A model generated the notes under the pieces. That model saw nothing but the letters and a program-made list of their open reading frames with translations. It had not been told where the DNA came from and did not search any database. A DNA stretch of 64,000 nucleotides, from contig CAUYUJ010000892.1 in NCBI GenBank assembly GCA_963575745.1, positions 554,957 to 618,956 on the forward strand. Direction: 5' to 3'. Made by a program: the position numbers and the translations under genes. This stretch comes from Prorocentrum cordatum. Lineage: Eukaryota > Sar > Dinophyceae > Prorocentrales > Prorocentraceae. Below are positions 1 through 10,517 of this stretch, one piece after another (within the stretch, counting starts at the first letter, position 1; each line of letters starts with the position of its first letter).

Positions 1-452
1 GTGCTTGCGATTGCTTGACTGTCTGAAGCTAGCTGAGTGCCGCACATCTCTGACCGCATCTGCGGCGAATCAAGTCGCAATTCAAATTCCCTCATCCTCA
101 TCCTCCCCCCGAACCCCCTCTCCCCCCTCCGGCCCCTTTCCCGTCGCCCCCGCCGCCCCCTCCACCTCCTCCGCTACCTCCGCGATCCCGAGACGACGAT
201 CATAATATCCTGCAGTCGCTGCCGCGGTAGCGATGGATCTAAGGCTTGCTCCCGCATGGGGTCGCCATCCTGGCATCGCGTCAAAAGACTCGCGCCTCTC
301 CTCCTCCTCCTCCTCCTCCACCTCCTCCTCCTCCTCCTCATCCTTCTGCCGTTCTCTCTCCTCCTCCACCTCTTCCTCCTCATCATCACTCCACGTGCAA
401 GTCATGCCCCCCTCTTCGCGCGGGCGGGCGCCGCGGGCGGGGCGCCTGAGAG
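1..452. other. CTC-rich non-coding stretch, probable intron
   Basis: No credible coding is seen here. Positions 299-390 are a CTC/CCT pyrimidine tract. The open frames over it are low complexity on both strands. It lies downstream of the last recognisable exon of the minus-strand gene and is probably intron or the start of its unsequenced 3' part. Confidence 0.5.
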
Positions 453-875
453 TAGTGGAAACACTTGTGATGTCCACCCATCTTGCAACTAGCATGCCCG
501 CGAACGATCTCCTCTCCGCTATACTTCGCTGCAAAGTTAACAGCAGGGCCGCCTGGCCCGCCGCGACGCACCTTCCTGGGAATGCCCGCGGGCGGTGGGA
601 GCATGGGGGCCCCGAGGAAACCGAGGTCCAACATCATCACGGGGTGGGGCGCAAGCACGTCCTCGACGCCCAGAGGGCCGCCGTCGACGATGGCATCGAG
701 AGGTTCTGCCTCAATTGCAAGAGGCGCGGCTGCGGCGCCCGGCAAGGGGGCGCCCTTGATGTGCAAAAGAAACGCGCTGCTGGGCAGCGCCCGCAATGCT
801 GGGTGGGCGTTGATGGGCTCGGGGGACTCCGCCTCCAAGAGTGCCTCCGAGCAGGCAAAACATCCTAAAATGCAC
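453..875 (-). CDS. Uncharacterised dinoflagellate family gene, exon 7 (3' partial)
   Basis: This is the last recognisable exon of the minus-strand gene that starts at 6117. The frame gives an acidic, hydrophobic stretch (residues such as LDAIVDGGPLGVEDVL) and then a short Cys/His segment, SCKMGGHHKCFHYS. As I recall the family, it has a Cys-containing C-terminal segment, so the position fits. The upstream edge has a plausible acceptor (CATTTTAG near 876). The downstream edge, near 453, could use CAG followed by GC, a non-canonical donor known in dinoflagellates. No stop codon is confidently assigned, so the gene probably continues beyond position 1. Edges are approximate. Confidence 0.45.
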
Positions 876-975
876 GCCAGGACGACGCGAGGCGAATCCA
901 GTGAAGGCACCCCTCGACCAGTTTCGCTCTTGGCCCTGGGGCGCCCTGGGGAACGAACGCAAATTTCCTCCGCCC

Positions 976-1685
976 AAAGCCTTATAGTACCCGTGGACCA
1001 TGCCGCGCAGGATGCGCTGAAAACCTCTGCCAAAAATCGACTCCGAAAAAAGTAAAGCTTTCATGTGAGCCGCGCTCGCACAAAATACAGACTCGTTGAA
1101 CAACTTAGGGCTGTCTGGGCAGAAGTCATCAGGGAGGTCATCGCCGCACTCCCAACCTTGGAGGAGCATCTCGCACAGCAGAGACACCTTCGACGACGAA
1201 GAATGCACATCATCGCACGGAACACCTACGATTGAAAGTGGGCGGCTACATGCGTATTCCAACTCCCAGACCACGGACTCCCGACGCAGGAGCACTTGGG
1301 GCTCCAAGAATTCTGTCTTGGATTGCTGGAGGATGCCACACGATGCCATCATATCAATGAGCCCGTACTTTCGAGAAGTCAGACGCTCCACCAAGATAGG
1401 GGCCCCCTGCTCTCCAATGGCCCCAGCGTCGGCGAGCTCTGCAACGATGCCATGTGCATCAGAAAGCGTACCTGGGCTTGCAACCCCGAGATCAACGCCC
1501 AGAAGACACTGAAGGCCAGACCGAGCAGAAAGACTCAACACCACCTCAGACGCGGCGACGGGCCTCCAAGCAAACAAATGCTCGATGGACCTGCGGGCGG
1601 AGATGCGAGAGAAATCGGGTGACACCAAAGCGCCGCCAGCGTCCATCACGGAGACAACCTGGCCGTCGGCGTTCGCGGACATGAC
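976..1685 (-). CDS. Uncharacterised dinoflagellate family gene, exon 6
   Basis: The reading begins VMSANADGQVVSV just after a CAG acceptor and follows smoothly from FFKVLNTDPFASK of the previous exon if a 304-base intron (1686-1989, GT...AG) is removed. The segment contains repeated hydrophobic-acidic helices, and near its end HMKALLFSESIFGRG and VHGYYKAL, which resemble the ends of this family as I remember it. Beyond YYKAL the frame becomes low quality, so the donor is near 976 but not fixed. Function is unknown. Confidence 0.55.
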
Positions 1686-1989
1686 CTGGCCCCTCCCAGC
1701 CAATGCAAACAACGACGACGACGAATTACATTGCAAACGCCTGGGCGGGCTTGCAGCAGCGAGAAGATGGCGGGAGATTCAATGGAAGGGCACGCGCACG
1801 AATGCACAAAGAACATGTTCGGATATGTGCCGACATGCTCTCAAACGAGAACCTACGTTGCCTCCACCTCCGCCCCATCTGGGCCCTGGCCCCCCATGCT
1901 CGCGCCCCCCGACGGCCGCCCCTGGTGACGCGCAAGGGTGAGACTGTCGCCAAATACGTGTTAACCGCGATGTGGCCAGGGCGCAAGAC

Positions 1990-4044
1990 CTTCGAGGCGA
2001 AGGGGTCGGTATTCAAAACCTTGAAAAACATGAATTGGCCATCGGCATGGACGAAGCGGGGACCAGGGGCAACTTCGGCAAGATACGGAACTATGGCAGC
2101 CTCATTGTGGACAACTCTGACAGGATCCACCTCCCCCCCCAAGGCTGCGCGCCAATCCTCAACTGGCAGGCGCCAGACTGCCTTCGGATCACTCATCCCC
2201 TCACGAAGAAACCGAGTAAACTGCCAATCAACTGCCGAGATCGCCGAGTCCACTTGGGGTTGCACGAGCTTTGCCGCATCTCGTTTCCACAATTCAAGAG
2301 CGCCTTGCTCTGGTTGCAAATCCCTGAACTGATCCTCAACGTTGTACAAATAAAGTCTCCCATTGACGTGGGCCTTCGGCAAAACCTCGGGGGCGGAAAT
2401 GCAATCTGCCGGGCCCAGCCCATTTCGAGGGCGCGCCCGAACCAGGCGCCTCGACCCCTGGACCCGCTGCCCAGGACGAGCACCCAGGATTTTGAACATA
2501 TTGCATCGCCCAAGAACCCTGGCTTTCCACCGATGCTGAGGGGGATACGTGCACTCCAACAAGCTGCGCCCCAAGAGTCTCTTGGGCCACATCTTAACCG
2601 CAAACTTGTAGTCTGCAGGGTCCAACTCAAGACTCGTTGCAAGCTCGATTTTCTTAATCTGACTATTGATGTTGGCAGGGTACATGTGGGTGCTCGCCTT
2701 CTGGAACTTGGAAATCCTCGAATGCGCCCCCTCCGTTTTCCGAGTAACTGTCGGAGACATAGCGTAGCATCGCAGCTCATGCAAAGTTGCATGGCTCAGC
2801 TGATCCACGCCCCCCGACGCAAAGCTCCCCAAGTCCTGCTTGAAAGGCAAATCACTGTCCAGGAATAACCGATAGACAGCCCTGTGAATTCTACTGCTGT
2901 TCCCCGCGGCTGCTGCAACCTCCAACTCGGCCAAGCATTCCTTGCACGTCTGCCTACTGTCCTCGATGGAGCCCCCCTGCTGACAAGCAAACATACCGAA
3001 CATGTTCAATGGCAACTTACCACATGCTTCAAGTTTCATGGTTATGTGTTCCAACACCGAATGCTTGAGGTGAGCTTCCAGGGCAAGGGTAGCCGTGCGG
3101 ACATCTGGCGGAGAATCGAAAAGCAAGTCCCGCAAATCTGCCGACCTATAGTTTGCAATGTTGCTAATCTGCGTCCTCCATTTGCCCGCGGCCAGCTCCG
3201 AACCGCGTCTCCCCTTCCACGCGCGCCCAGCAGAATCCTTCCTGCACCTCATTAAACGCTCTCTGAACGTGCCTGGGCCCCCGAACGAACCTTCATGACA
3301 CCAACACCGTTCTTGCCAATTTGCCTCTCGCTGCACCGCCGTAGCCACGGACATCAACACAACAAGTTTGGCTGATATGGCTTTCTCTTGCGAGAGATGC
3401 CGCCCGACTTCATAGATGAGTTCGGCGTTCATCTCGCTCAACTTCCAATCGCCAGAAGACCCGTGCTTCATTTTTTCAACGCTGTACGAGGACGCCACGA
3501 CGGGCATCAAAACCTCCAGGTCTAAGATGAAAGAGCGGAGATACTCCCATTTCCAAGAAAATTTCGCCCCGTGGGCCCAAGAATCGAACATTGCTTTTTT
3601 CGAACGCCATTCGGGCGCAGCCAAACAAGTAGCCTGGAACCTCCCTCTCATGCCACAGTCCCCGAGAAAGCGAGCAAGATCATGGAGAATCGGGTCCAGC
3701 GCCTGCCACGCAGGCACCGACTCAATCGCTTGCTGCAACGCGTTGTAGAATACATGCAGGGAATCTGAAATGCTGAGAGCAATTGGAAAGAACATAGACG
3801 CTCCGACGTCATCATTCGGGGAAACCTCCAGTTGCCTGATACCTTGCACAATGTCTATCCAATCCCTGTCGCCCAACGAATGGATCTGCGGTACGTCTGC
3901 CATCTCACACTCAAGGCCCTGGTCGGGCGTCAGTGAATAGATCTGCCCCCCTCCATTTGTCAAGGCCGCGCCCTCCCCCCGACTCCAGCAGGGCCACGTG
4001 CAGAAGACAGGGCGTCTTCTGGACCAAGCTCGCTGCCCCCAGCC
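1990..4044 (-). CDS. Uncharacterised dinoflagellate family gene, exon 5 (largest)
   Basis: About 680 codons are open on the minus strand with well-mixed composition, unlike the surrounding low-complexity frames. Visible landmarks in order are a W-rich segment (FSWKWEYLRSFILDLE), a Cys-His box WQERCWCHEG, a basic-Ser motif GRRGSELAAGKW, then AHSRISKFQKAST and LYLYNVEDQ. A CxCH box followed by GRRxxELAAG is, from memory, the hallmark of a large multi-copy dinoflagellate family. The layout faintly recalls transposase-derived proteins, such as an hAT-like core, but I cannot show catalytic residues, so no function is given. The 3' edge has AAG followed by GTCTTG as donor at 1990/1989; the 5' edge is probably the CCAG near 4045. 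Confidence 0.6.
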
Positions 4045-4192
4045 CTGGAAAAGGATGCGGGCGCGCCCCTGGGCAAAAACTTGAACCAAGGTGTTGCGAA
4101 ACGAAAAAAAACAGACTTACTCCTCCATCCTCGATCCTCCGCCCTTTCCCCCTCGCCCCTCGCTCATCCTTCTCCCGCCCTGCGCCACTTAC

Positions 4193-5114
4193 AGACATAA
4201 TCAGATCGAAAGGCGCGTTTGTGTATGTTTCCGCGAGCCTCGGCAGCTCGGCCCCCAGGGAGGGGCCGTGCATCTCTCCGCCAGGAACCCAGGATGCCGA
4301 CAGAAGGCGATTGGGGTTTACCAAACGTGGGGGGCAAACAAACATGAGGTTCTCTCGCGAGGGGCGCGCTCCCAGATCCCCACCTAAGGTAGCAATGGGC
4401 ATGCGGCGTGCCTCCAATCGCCACGGACGCGACATCCGATCCGCCATTGCAGTGGCATCCTCCCGCAGTTCCCTGTCCTCCTGAACAATGAAGAAGTTGC
4501 GCCCCCTGAGAGTAGAAGCGTCGCAAAGAATATGACGATGCCCCGAATGTGTTTTGAGCAGTTCCCGTTGGTCCAACATATCAATGAAGGCGATGCGATG
4601 TACTGTTCGCTTGACAGCAGACGCTCCAGGTAGCCTGATTTTCTTGTCGTCTATACCTTTCGAAAGCACGACTGCATCCTCTGCTGACATCGCCATTTCC
4701 AGAGACATCTTGATTATTCTGGACAGCTCTGCGTTCGAATCCCTCAGACTCTGAACCAGCAGAAATGCGTTTATCATGACGTGAGACTTGTACGAAGACA
4801 CCTTGAAATTCTGCGCGGCGTTCTGCGGGCTGACCGATGCGGGGGCCAACGGGGTTGGCGGGTCGCGAATATCAGAAGGTGCGGCAATCCCTGCCATCGA
4901 ACAATACGCCTTGCTAGTGAGGGCGATCGGATACCTGGGGACCCGCCCGCCGCGCCGACGCCACGAAGGCATCCAGCGGGCCTCGAAGGGGACCGCTGGG
5001 AAGTTCCAACATGTCAACCGTCGGTGTTTGATTGTTCTGACTGGGGGTTCTTCCGAGTTTCTCGGGCTCCACCTGGGGCACCCGCGGGGGCCCTCTGGAT
5101 GCTTTCCTGGCCAT
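4193..5114 (-). CDS. Uncharacterised dinoflagellate family gene, exons 3-4
   Basis: There are two coding pieces in different frames. From 5114 to about 4914 the frame reads EPEKLGRTPSQNNQTPTVDM and on to VSDRPH. From about 4911 to 4193 another frame reads SVSPQNAAQNFKVSSYKSHV, through HILCDASTLRGRNFF, to NAPFDLIMS. The second piece ends at a strong donor: ATGTCT is followed by GTAAGT, with the GT at 4192. The 24 bases between the two pieces are too short for an intron, so either there is a one-base frameshift near 4930 or an exon boundary is misplaced. An intron of about 150 bases then leads to the exon ending at 1990. Confidence 0.5.
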
Positions 5115-5239
5115 GGCGCTGGGCTCAGCCGCCCGAGGCGAGGTGGGGGAACGGGAGGGCGGAGGGGGGCGGAGAGGGCCGCGGGGGCGCGGGCGGCCCC
5201 GTCGTCCACCTGCTACGCCCTACCTCGCCTCGATCCTTT

Positions 5240-5788
5240 CACGGCGCCCTCCTCCTCCTCCTCCTCCTGCTCCTCCTGCTCCTCCTCCGCCTCATCCTCT
5301 TCAACCCCCTGATCCCCCTCCCCGTTGCGAACGCTGGGGCGCTGGGGGAGGGGGGGGCGGCACTGCGCGAACCGCACATTGGCCCCCCGGGGCCTGCCAT
5401 CCATCATGTTGCAGACGACGTCGCGGGACGGAAACCTAAATAATCGAATGCGTGGTTTCCTTTTGGGGTCCTCTAGGTTGAACGCCGCATGCAAGTCTGA
5501 TATGGCGTGCGAAGGCGGCGGCAAGCACACGGGCTTCCAAGAACGAGCAGTTGCCACGTCGAGGTCGATAGGAACACGAAGCGGACTCAACTGAGCGACC
5601 TTCCACATCACTGGATCTCCAATTGCATCTGACAGCTCGGCAAGCTGCACGCTAACTGACCAACGATACCCCTGGTAGCAGAACAACACATCAGAGAATG
5701 TCACGAGGCAATGCACAGATACACGAGGAACACCCTGGTCTTCACCACGGCCGCGTTTGCGGCTGTGGTCGTAGGTGCATGCGAAGAA
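5240..5788 (-). CDS. Uncharacterised dinoflagellate family gene, exon 2
   Basis: The exon begins after a GCAG acceptor at 5789 and reads FFACTYDHSRKRGRGEDQG, then a mixed region with VTFSDVLFCYQGYRWSVSVQ and SDLHAAFNLEDPKRKPRIRL. It ends in a long Glu/Asp-Gln run, around 5240-5310, that comes from a CTC tract in the DNA. The central part is compositionally normal and looks coding. The acidic tail could be real or could be read-through into a simple repeat. Confidence 0.5.
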
Positions 5789-6007
5789 CTGCGCGGGCAG
5801 AGCGTTCTGCTCTTTTCTGCGTTGACCGCCTCCCCTCCGAGACACTGCACGCGAGAAATACTGAGAGAGGCTGACAGCGGGCGCGGCGATGGCGCGAGGC
5901 TCGCAAACGACGAGGCAGCGGAGGAAGGCTCCAGACGCCAGGAGGGGTGGGCGGGTGAAGGAAGCAGGAATCACACGCATAAGTGGATGGTGAAGAAGAA
6001 AACGCTA

Positions 6008-6117
6008 ACGACGTCCCAAATCCCCTCCCCGCCAGACTTGGGCCGCAGCAACGGCCCTGCCTGCGCCTCTGGCGCGGCGCCCAGCGCGGCTGCCAGCTCG
6101 TCGGGCAAATCCGCCAT
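6008..6117 (-). CDS. Uncharacterised dinoflagellate family gene, exon 1 with start codon
   Basis: A short minus-strand exon starts with ATG at 6117 in a good context (GGCGGATGGCGG). The frame gives MADLPDELAAALGAAPEAQ and continues through GPLLRPKSGGEGIWDVVS, an ordinary acidic amphipathic N-terminus. A GT follows GACGTC near 6009 as a possible donor. At about 36 codons it is too short to stand out as an ORF, but its composition, Met start and position 220 bases upstream of exon 2 make it the best candidate for the start of the gene. Confidence 0.45.
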
Positions 6118-6119
6118 CC

Positions 6120-7110
6120 GCCGCGGTGGAAGGGGCGGAGGAGGACAGAAGTCGGGAAGAAAGAAGAACGTTCAGCAGGAGCCAGGAGGAAAGAAGCAGA
6201 GGAGGACAAGTACGAGGAAGAACACAGGACAGAAGCGAGGGAGAAAGGCACCCGCGGCCGCCGCGCTCTGGCCGGCGGCTCGGCTCGCCGTGCGCTGCGG
6301 AGCTGTGGCGTGGCGAACAGCGGCGCGCGAAACAGTTCGCGATCCGTCCCACGTCGTCCGCGCGCCTCCACTCCCCCCACCCCGCCTGCCCCTCCTCCTC
6401 CCCCTCATCCCCCCTGTCCTCACCTCCCTCTTCGCCCTGCTTTCTCAGCAGCCACCTCCGCTTGTTATCTCCTTGTTTTCATTAAAAATGTCCGAGCCTC
6501 CCCCGCCTTCTTCCTCCTCCTGCTCCACCTCGCATTGTTCCCCCCTCTCCTCCCCCACTTCCCAGCCCTCCTTCCCCCCCTCCATTATGTGTCACCCCGC
6601 GCCTGCAGTCGGCAAGAATGGGGCGCCATAGCACAACAAAAGCAAATGCAACTTAAGGAAACATGCGACGTCCCCACGAAAAATTACAAGGGGGCCCCGA
6701 GAAGGCACGCCGCGCCAGCTTGGCAACCTGCGCACAAGGCGTGGACAAATTCTCCCTGATTGCATGCACACACGTGGTTGGAATGGAGGAGGAGGAGGAT
6801 GAGGAGGAGGAGGAGGCCAGTGGTCAGTGGTCAGTGGTCGCGGTCAGTGGTTGGGGGTCCGTTCCCTCTACAATTACGGCGTGTCAGTGGTAGCGGTCAG
6901 TGGTCGGGGATACGTCGTGGTTCGTGGTTGCGGCGGTTGTTTCGGCCGCGCGGGGCCGAGTGACAACAGCGGGGCGGCCGCGGCGTAATCGCCGCTTGGA
7001 TTCGTAGCCCCCCCGCGCCCGCGACCCCTCGCAAGCCGGCCTCTAACGCGCCCGAAAGCTGGGGGATACCAGCGAGGGGGGTGATGGGCACCACTCCATA
7101 CAGACCCGGA
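6120..7110. repeat. Low-complexity region with GGTCAGTGGTC minisatellite
   Basis: No gene is visible. 6785-6815 is a GGA tract. 6817-6945 holds repeated GGTCAGTGGTC-type units (period about 6-12). 6390-6590 is CTCC-rich. Open frames here are all low complexity. Confidence 0.5.
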
Positions 7111-7500
7111 TTCCCTACGGCGGCCGAGGAGGCCTCGAACGACGGGAGCGTCGAGGCATCGGCACGAAAGAATCCGAAAGCTCACGAATTGGCCGCAGAC
7201 CAGGAGGAGGACGAGGAGGAGGCTCAGGCCGAGGAGGAGGGTTCGAACAGAAAACACCGCGAGCGACCAACTCGGCGAGACGCTGACTACACGCCAAGTT
7301 CGGGGGGAGAGGAGCTCTCGGCAAAGCAGCACTGACGGACGCAGGTCCCCTCCCCTCACCCCCATTCGTAAAAGAGCTACTGGCCTCAGAACTCGGGAAC
7401 ACTACTGGAGCGGGGCCTCGCACAGGAACCTCTGGGGGCGGATCAGCGTGAACGAGTATATCCGCAGAACGCACAGCGCGAACTTCAGGGACATGCGATA

Positions 7501-7770
7501 CTCCAGAAAACGACGAGCCAATCAAATTCTCATTGAGCAATACTCCAAAAGACTGCGAGCCAATCGCACTCTCAGAAGTCAATACTCCAGAAGACTGACC
7601 CATCAACTTCTGTGAAGGCAATACTCCAGAAGCTGAGCCAATCAAAATCTCAGCATACCCCGATACTCCAGAAGACGACGCTGAGCCAATCAAATTCTCC
7701 TGTGAAACCAATACTCCAGAAGACTGAGAGCCAATCAAATTCTCATGCAATACTCCAGAAGTCACGTTCA
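7501..7770 (-). repeat. In-frame peptide repeat, six units of 39-48 bp
   Basis: CTCCAGAAG-type starts occur at 7501, 7543, 7585, 7624, 7666, 7714 and 7753, giving unit lengths 42, 42, 39, 42, 48 and 39. All are multiples of three. On the minus strand the frame of the C-terminal domain reads repeats of the type SGVL-xx-ENLIGS. It lies at the 3' end of LINE-A, followed by a Pro-rich stretch ending at 7115. Confidence 0.7.
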
Positions 7771-8479
7771 GGCCTCCTCCTGCTCCTTCTTCTCCTTCTC
7801 CTTCCTGCCCTCGCCGGGCTTCTCCAGGAAGCGGGATGCCTCGCGTTCGAGCGCGCCACGGGGAGCTGGGCCCAGCTTGCGCTCGCCTGCCACCGCCGCC
7901 GACGAGAAGTAGGCGACCAGGGTCCTCTCCAGCGGCTTGAACTCCCCGTCCACGGCAAAAGTCAAGCGCATCCGCTCGTCCTTCGATTCGACCTTGCGGG
8001 TTTTGCGGACGCGGCAGTGGCGAACGTGTTCTCCGACTTTCTCGAGCGGCATGGGCACCAGCACGTCCCTCCAGTAGGCCTCGATGCTCTTGCGCACCTC
8101 GTCGCTGCAGTTGGGGTCGGTCCCGATCGCTTTGATGAGGGCGCACCAGATCTGCACGTAAGGCGGGCCGAACGTGGAGAGGTCTTCGCTGGCCTGCTTG
8201 CGACGCTGCACCTCGGCGTGGTAACTCTGGCTTGCGTCGCGCGCGGCCTTCGTCGAGGGCTGGTCGGACTTGATGAGAAAATGTGATGTATACGACTCCG
8301 CACACGTCGCGAAGCTCGGCGCTGTTGGCCAAGCTCAACTTGACGAGGATCGCCACCAGCTGACGCAGAATGTCGCCGCCCTTGGCACGAGCCTCCGCGA
8401 CGACCTTGGATTTTTTGTCGCCGCCCTGATCGTCCGCGGACTTCGTGACCTTGGCCATCCAGGCCGGGGCGCCGTCCAT
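7768..8479 (-). CDS. LINE-A C-terminal domain in overlapping frame
   Basis: This frame begins with ATG at 8479, about 11 codons after the last His of finger 3, and is in the +1 frame relative to the fingers. It reads MDGAPAWMAKVTKSADDQ, then ILRQLVAILVKLSLANSAEL. Near 8280 one extra base (A4 on the plus strand at 8278-8281) shifts it. The continuation reads SDQPSTKAARDASQSYHAEV, then FGPPYVQIWCALIKAIGT, WRDVLVPMPLEKVG, and an acidic-basic end. The piece resembles the C-terminal part of LINE-B in helix pattern and order (W-x-L core, then a VL-containing segment, then ALxH-type helix). Function is unknown. Confidence 0.6.
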
Positions 8480-9106
8480 CTGTGGCAGGTGGCGCAGGGA
8501 CCGGACAGGGATGCAGATGAAAGATCAAGTGCTTCTGCAGTGCCTGAAACGAGCCCATGGCCACGTCACACAAGGGGCACTGCAACGTCGAGGGGGCGGC
8601 AAGCGGAGCCAAGTTGCGAGAGGCATTTGGTTTGCATAACCCCCGGGCACACGATAGCACAAAATGCCGTCGACACGTAACCTGAGAACTGAATATAATG
8701 CTACACACGGGACACTGATTACTGAGAGCGATAATATGAGCAACCATCCGATGACCATGTCGTGCAACAGTATGTGTATGAACCGCACGCCGAACGGGAA
8801 GGACAGCATTACACACCGTCCCATCCTTACAAGTAAGCTGACAAATATAGACACCATCGCGTCCAAACACAGGGACAGGCGGCTCAGGAACATTGCATTC
8901 CAGATTCAGTACATGATTAGGTGGGGCAGCCGAAACCGAATAGAATCTACTCCTCAATTGTCTCATATCGGTACGTAGGAAATCTTCCCGCGCCTCCTCA
9001 TCCCGAAAGAGTAACAAAACACGCCCTTTAAAAAATAGTCCAGCAGGGCCCCTCCCTCGTCCAGAACGTTTAAGGTCTAAAGATCTTCCAAGAACCTCCG
9101 AACCCA
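8480..9106 (-). CDS. LINE-A three-finger region
   Basis: The frame continues the LINE after the RT and holds three Cys/His clusters. The first is degenerate (CQLTCKDGTVC followed by HTHTVARHGH). The second is NQCPVCSIIF with RRHF and GLC. The third is a regular C2H2 finger, LQCPLCDVAMGSFQ then KHLIFHLH, with Cys 177 and 180 and His 193 and 198 of the frame. Such fingers follow the RT in several LINE clades and are thought to contact DNA or RNA. The same three-cluster order occurs in LINE-B. The frame stays open below 8480, but the sequence there loses coding character while another frame takes over. Confidence 0.7.
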
Positions 9107-10141
9107 CGGGTGAACCGTAGCCTCCAGACGACCAGAAGGGGCGAACACAGCATACTGGGGTCCCTTGTCACCGCCACCATAAGTGCCAAGAAGAGCCCCC
9201 AAGACTTGCCTATGATCCTCAGGATGTCCTGCTAATTCCTGCAGTAGACGCAGACGACGAATACGGGCCTCAATACCAATAGGTACCAGACGCCACCATT
9301 TTAGAACCTCAAGATTAGAGAGCGAACGTGGGTGTGCCTCAGCATCACGGTCACAAGCAGCACCTCGCATGGCTTTGCGTGCGTACGATGCAACCGTACT
9401 CGTGAGTTTCGCGAAATCAGCAGGCGACGGCAAAAGGGCCTCCAGACCTGCCAGTGCAGTATTATACACTTTGCATATCAACATACATCTTCGGAAACGA
9501 TGCGGCACTCCAGCAAGATGCCAAAACGACCCGAGTGAATGCCACCCAGCTCGGACCGCCGCCAGCCGCGCCTTAAGCTCCTGACCGAAGTTGAGAGATG
9601 AAGTCCCCATCATAGCCCCAAGCCTTTTGACCAGCTGCGACGGTTCCCCAGGAAAGCGAACATCCCCAGAACGAATCACCTGATAAGCGGACCCAACTCC
9701 GCGCCCAAACAAACTTAAAAGAGTATCTTGCTTTGTCAGATTTTGTTTATACCCTGCAGGACCCAGAAACGCATCTAAGTCTTGGTTCGAGTAGGAGCTG
9801 GCGATGGCAAGCGAAGCAACAGACGCACTACGGCCTCCAATCCGCTTCTTAGTGAGATCGTCGGCATACTTAGTCAGAGAAATATCCACCTCCCCTCCCA
9901 GCGGCGACCGAACGACGAGCTGATCCACGTAGGGGTCCCATCCTCTTTGCCTATCCTGCCACGCCTCGACGACGGGGGCGAACGTGTGAACGAAACTCCG
10001 CACAGCGAACCCGTCCCCCATCAGGCCTCCACACCCAGGCCTAAGAGTGATATCGCAATCACAACCTGCAAGGGTAACTGTAGCTCGTTGATAGCGCTGA
10101 CGTCCAAACGACTCAGAGCCTGGACGAAACATCTGATGCAT
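9077..10141 (-). CDS. LINE-A reverse transcriptase, C-terminal half
   Basis: A 354-codon open frame begins inside the RT domain. LRPGCGGLMGDGF corresponds to the G-rich motif B region, and LTKYADDLTKK contains the catalytic YADD box of motif C. The thumb and connection follow (PHRFRRCMLICKVYNTALAGLE and NLEVLKWWRLVP). The frame ends at RFLEDL-stop; the finger region continues in another frame, so a frameshift lies near 9080. Motif A and everything N-terminal to it are absent, so the product cannot be active. The YADD form and lack of an upstream endonuclease set it apart from the second LINE of this window. Confidence 0.85.
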   Translation of the reverse strand: MHQMFRPGSESFGRQRYQRATVTLAGCDCDITLRPGCGGLMGDGFAVRSFVHTFAPVVEAWQDRQRGWDPYVDQLVVRSPLGGEVDISLTKYADDLTKKRIGGRSASVASLAIASSYSNQDLDAFLGPAGYKQNLTKQDTLLSLFGRGVGSAYQVIRSGDVRFPGEPSQLVKRLGAMMGTSSLNFGQELKARLAAVRAGWHSLGSFWHLAGVPHRFRRCMLICKVYNTALAGLEALLPSPADFAKLTSTVASYARKAMRGAACDRDAEAHPRSLSNLEVLKWWRLVPIGIEARIRRLRLLQELAGHPEDHRQVLGALLGTYGGGDKGPQYAVFAPSGRLEATVHPWVRRFLEDL

Positions 10142-10157
10142 CGAAACATCGGTGCAT

Positions 10158-10203
10158 AGAGGAGGAGGGAAGGGGAGGAGGAGGAGGAGGAGGGGGAGGA
10201 GGT
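10158..10203. repeat. GGA microsatellite at the LINE-A 5' edge
   Basis: A GGA-rich tract directly abuts the truncated 5' end of LINE-A. Confidence 0.7.
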
Positions 10204-10339
10204 TTGCATTGACCCCCGTCTCAAATCTCCCGACTTAGGTGTAGTCTCTCACTGTACGTTTCTTGGCGGGGTGGGTCGTCGGGCCCCAACCGGCGTTGCA
10301 GACGCCATTGGGGATCGATGTACGACTTGTGAGCGTTTC

Positions 10340-10480
10340 CTTCTTCGGTGTTTCGACATTGAGCGAAGAGGGGGGGAAGGGGGGGGGGTCTGGCTCTGGA
10401 CCTCTGCTTGGTGCGACTGTTTGCGACAGTGCGACCTATGAAGGGAGACTTCACCTGTTCGAAACAGGAGCCAAAAACAT
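10340..10480 (+). repeat. Dispersed repeat R, copy 1
   Basis: Shares GTTTCGACATTG, a G-run, TCTGGCTCTGGACCTCTGCT, then GTGCGACTGTTTGCGACAGT with copies at 20625-20830 and 20955-21160. Family unknown. The minus-strand peptide IGRTVANSRTKQRS is shared between copies, but DNA identity alone explains that. Confidence 0.6.
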
Positions 10481-10517
10481 GATGGACCCACGAACCCGGA
10501 AAGGGATATAGAACCGC

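Larger units (their letters stand above)
7115..10145 (-). mobile_element. LINE-A: 5'-truncated non-LTR retrotransposon
   Basis: On the minus strand this contains, in order, the second half of a reverse transcriptase, three C2H2-like fingers, a C-terminal domain, and a peptide-repeat tail. The 5' side stops abruptly at about 10145, against a CTC/GGA microsatellite (10158-10203). The endonuclease and RT motifs upstream of motif B are missing, which is the usual outcome of incomplete target-primed reverse transcription. At least two frameshifts are present: between RT and fingers near 9080, and within the C-terminal domain near 8280. No poly(A) tail or target duplication was recognised. Confidence 0.8.

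Noticed and set aside
82-534. Acidic 150-residue minus-strand frame and its Arg-rich shadow
   Set aside because: Produced by a CTC tract; Glu runs on one strand and Arg/Pro/Ser runs in other frames, no motif.
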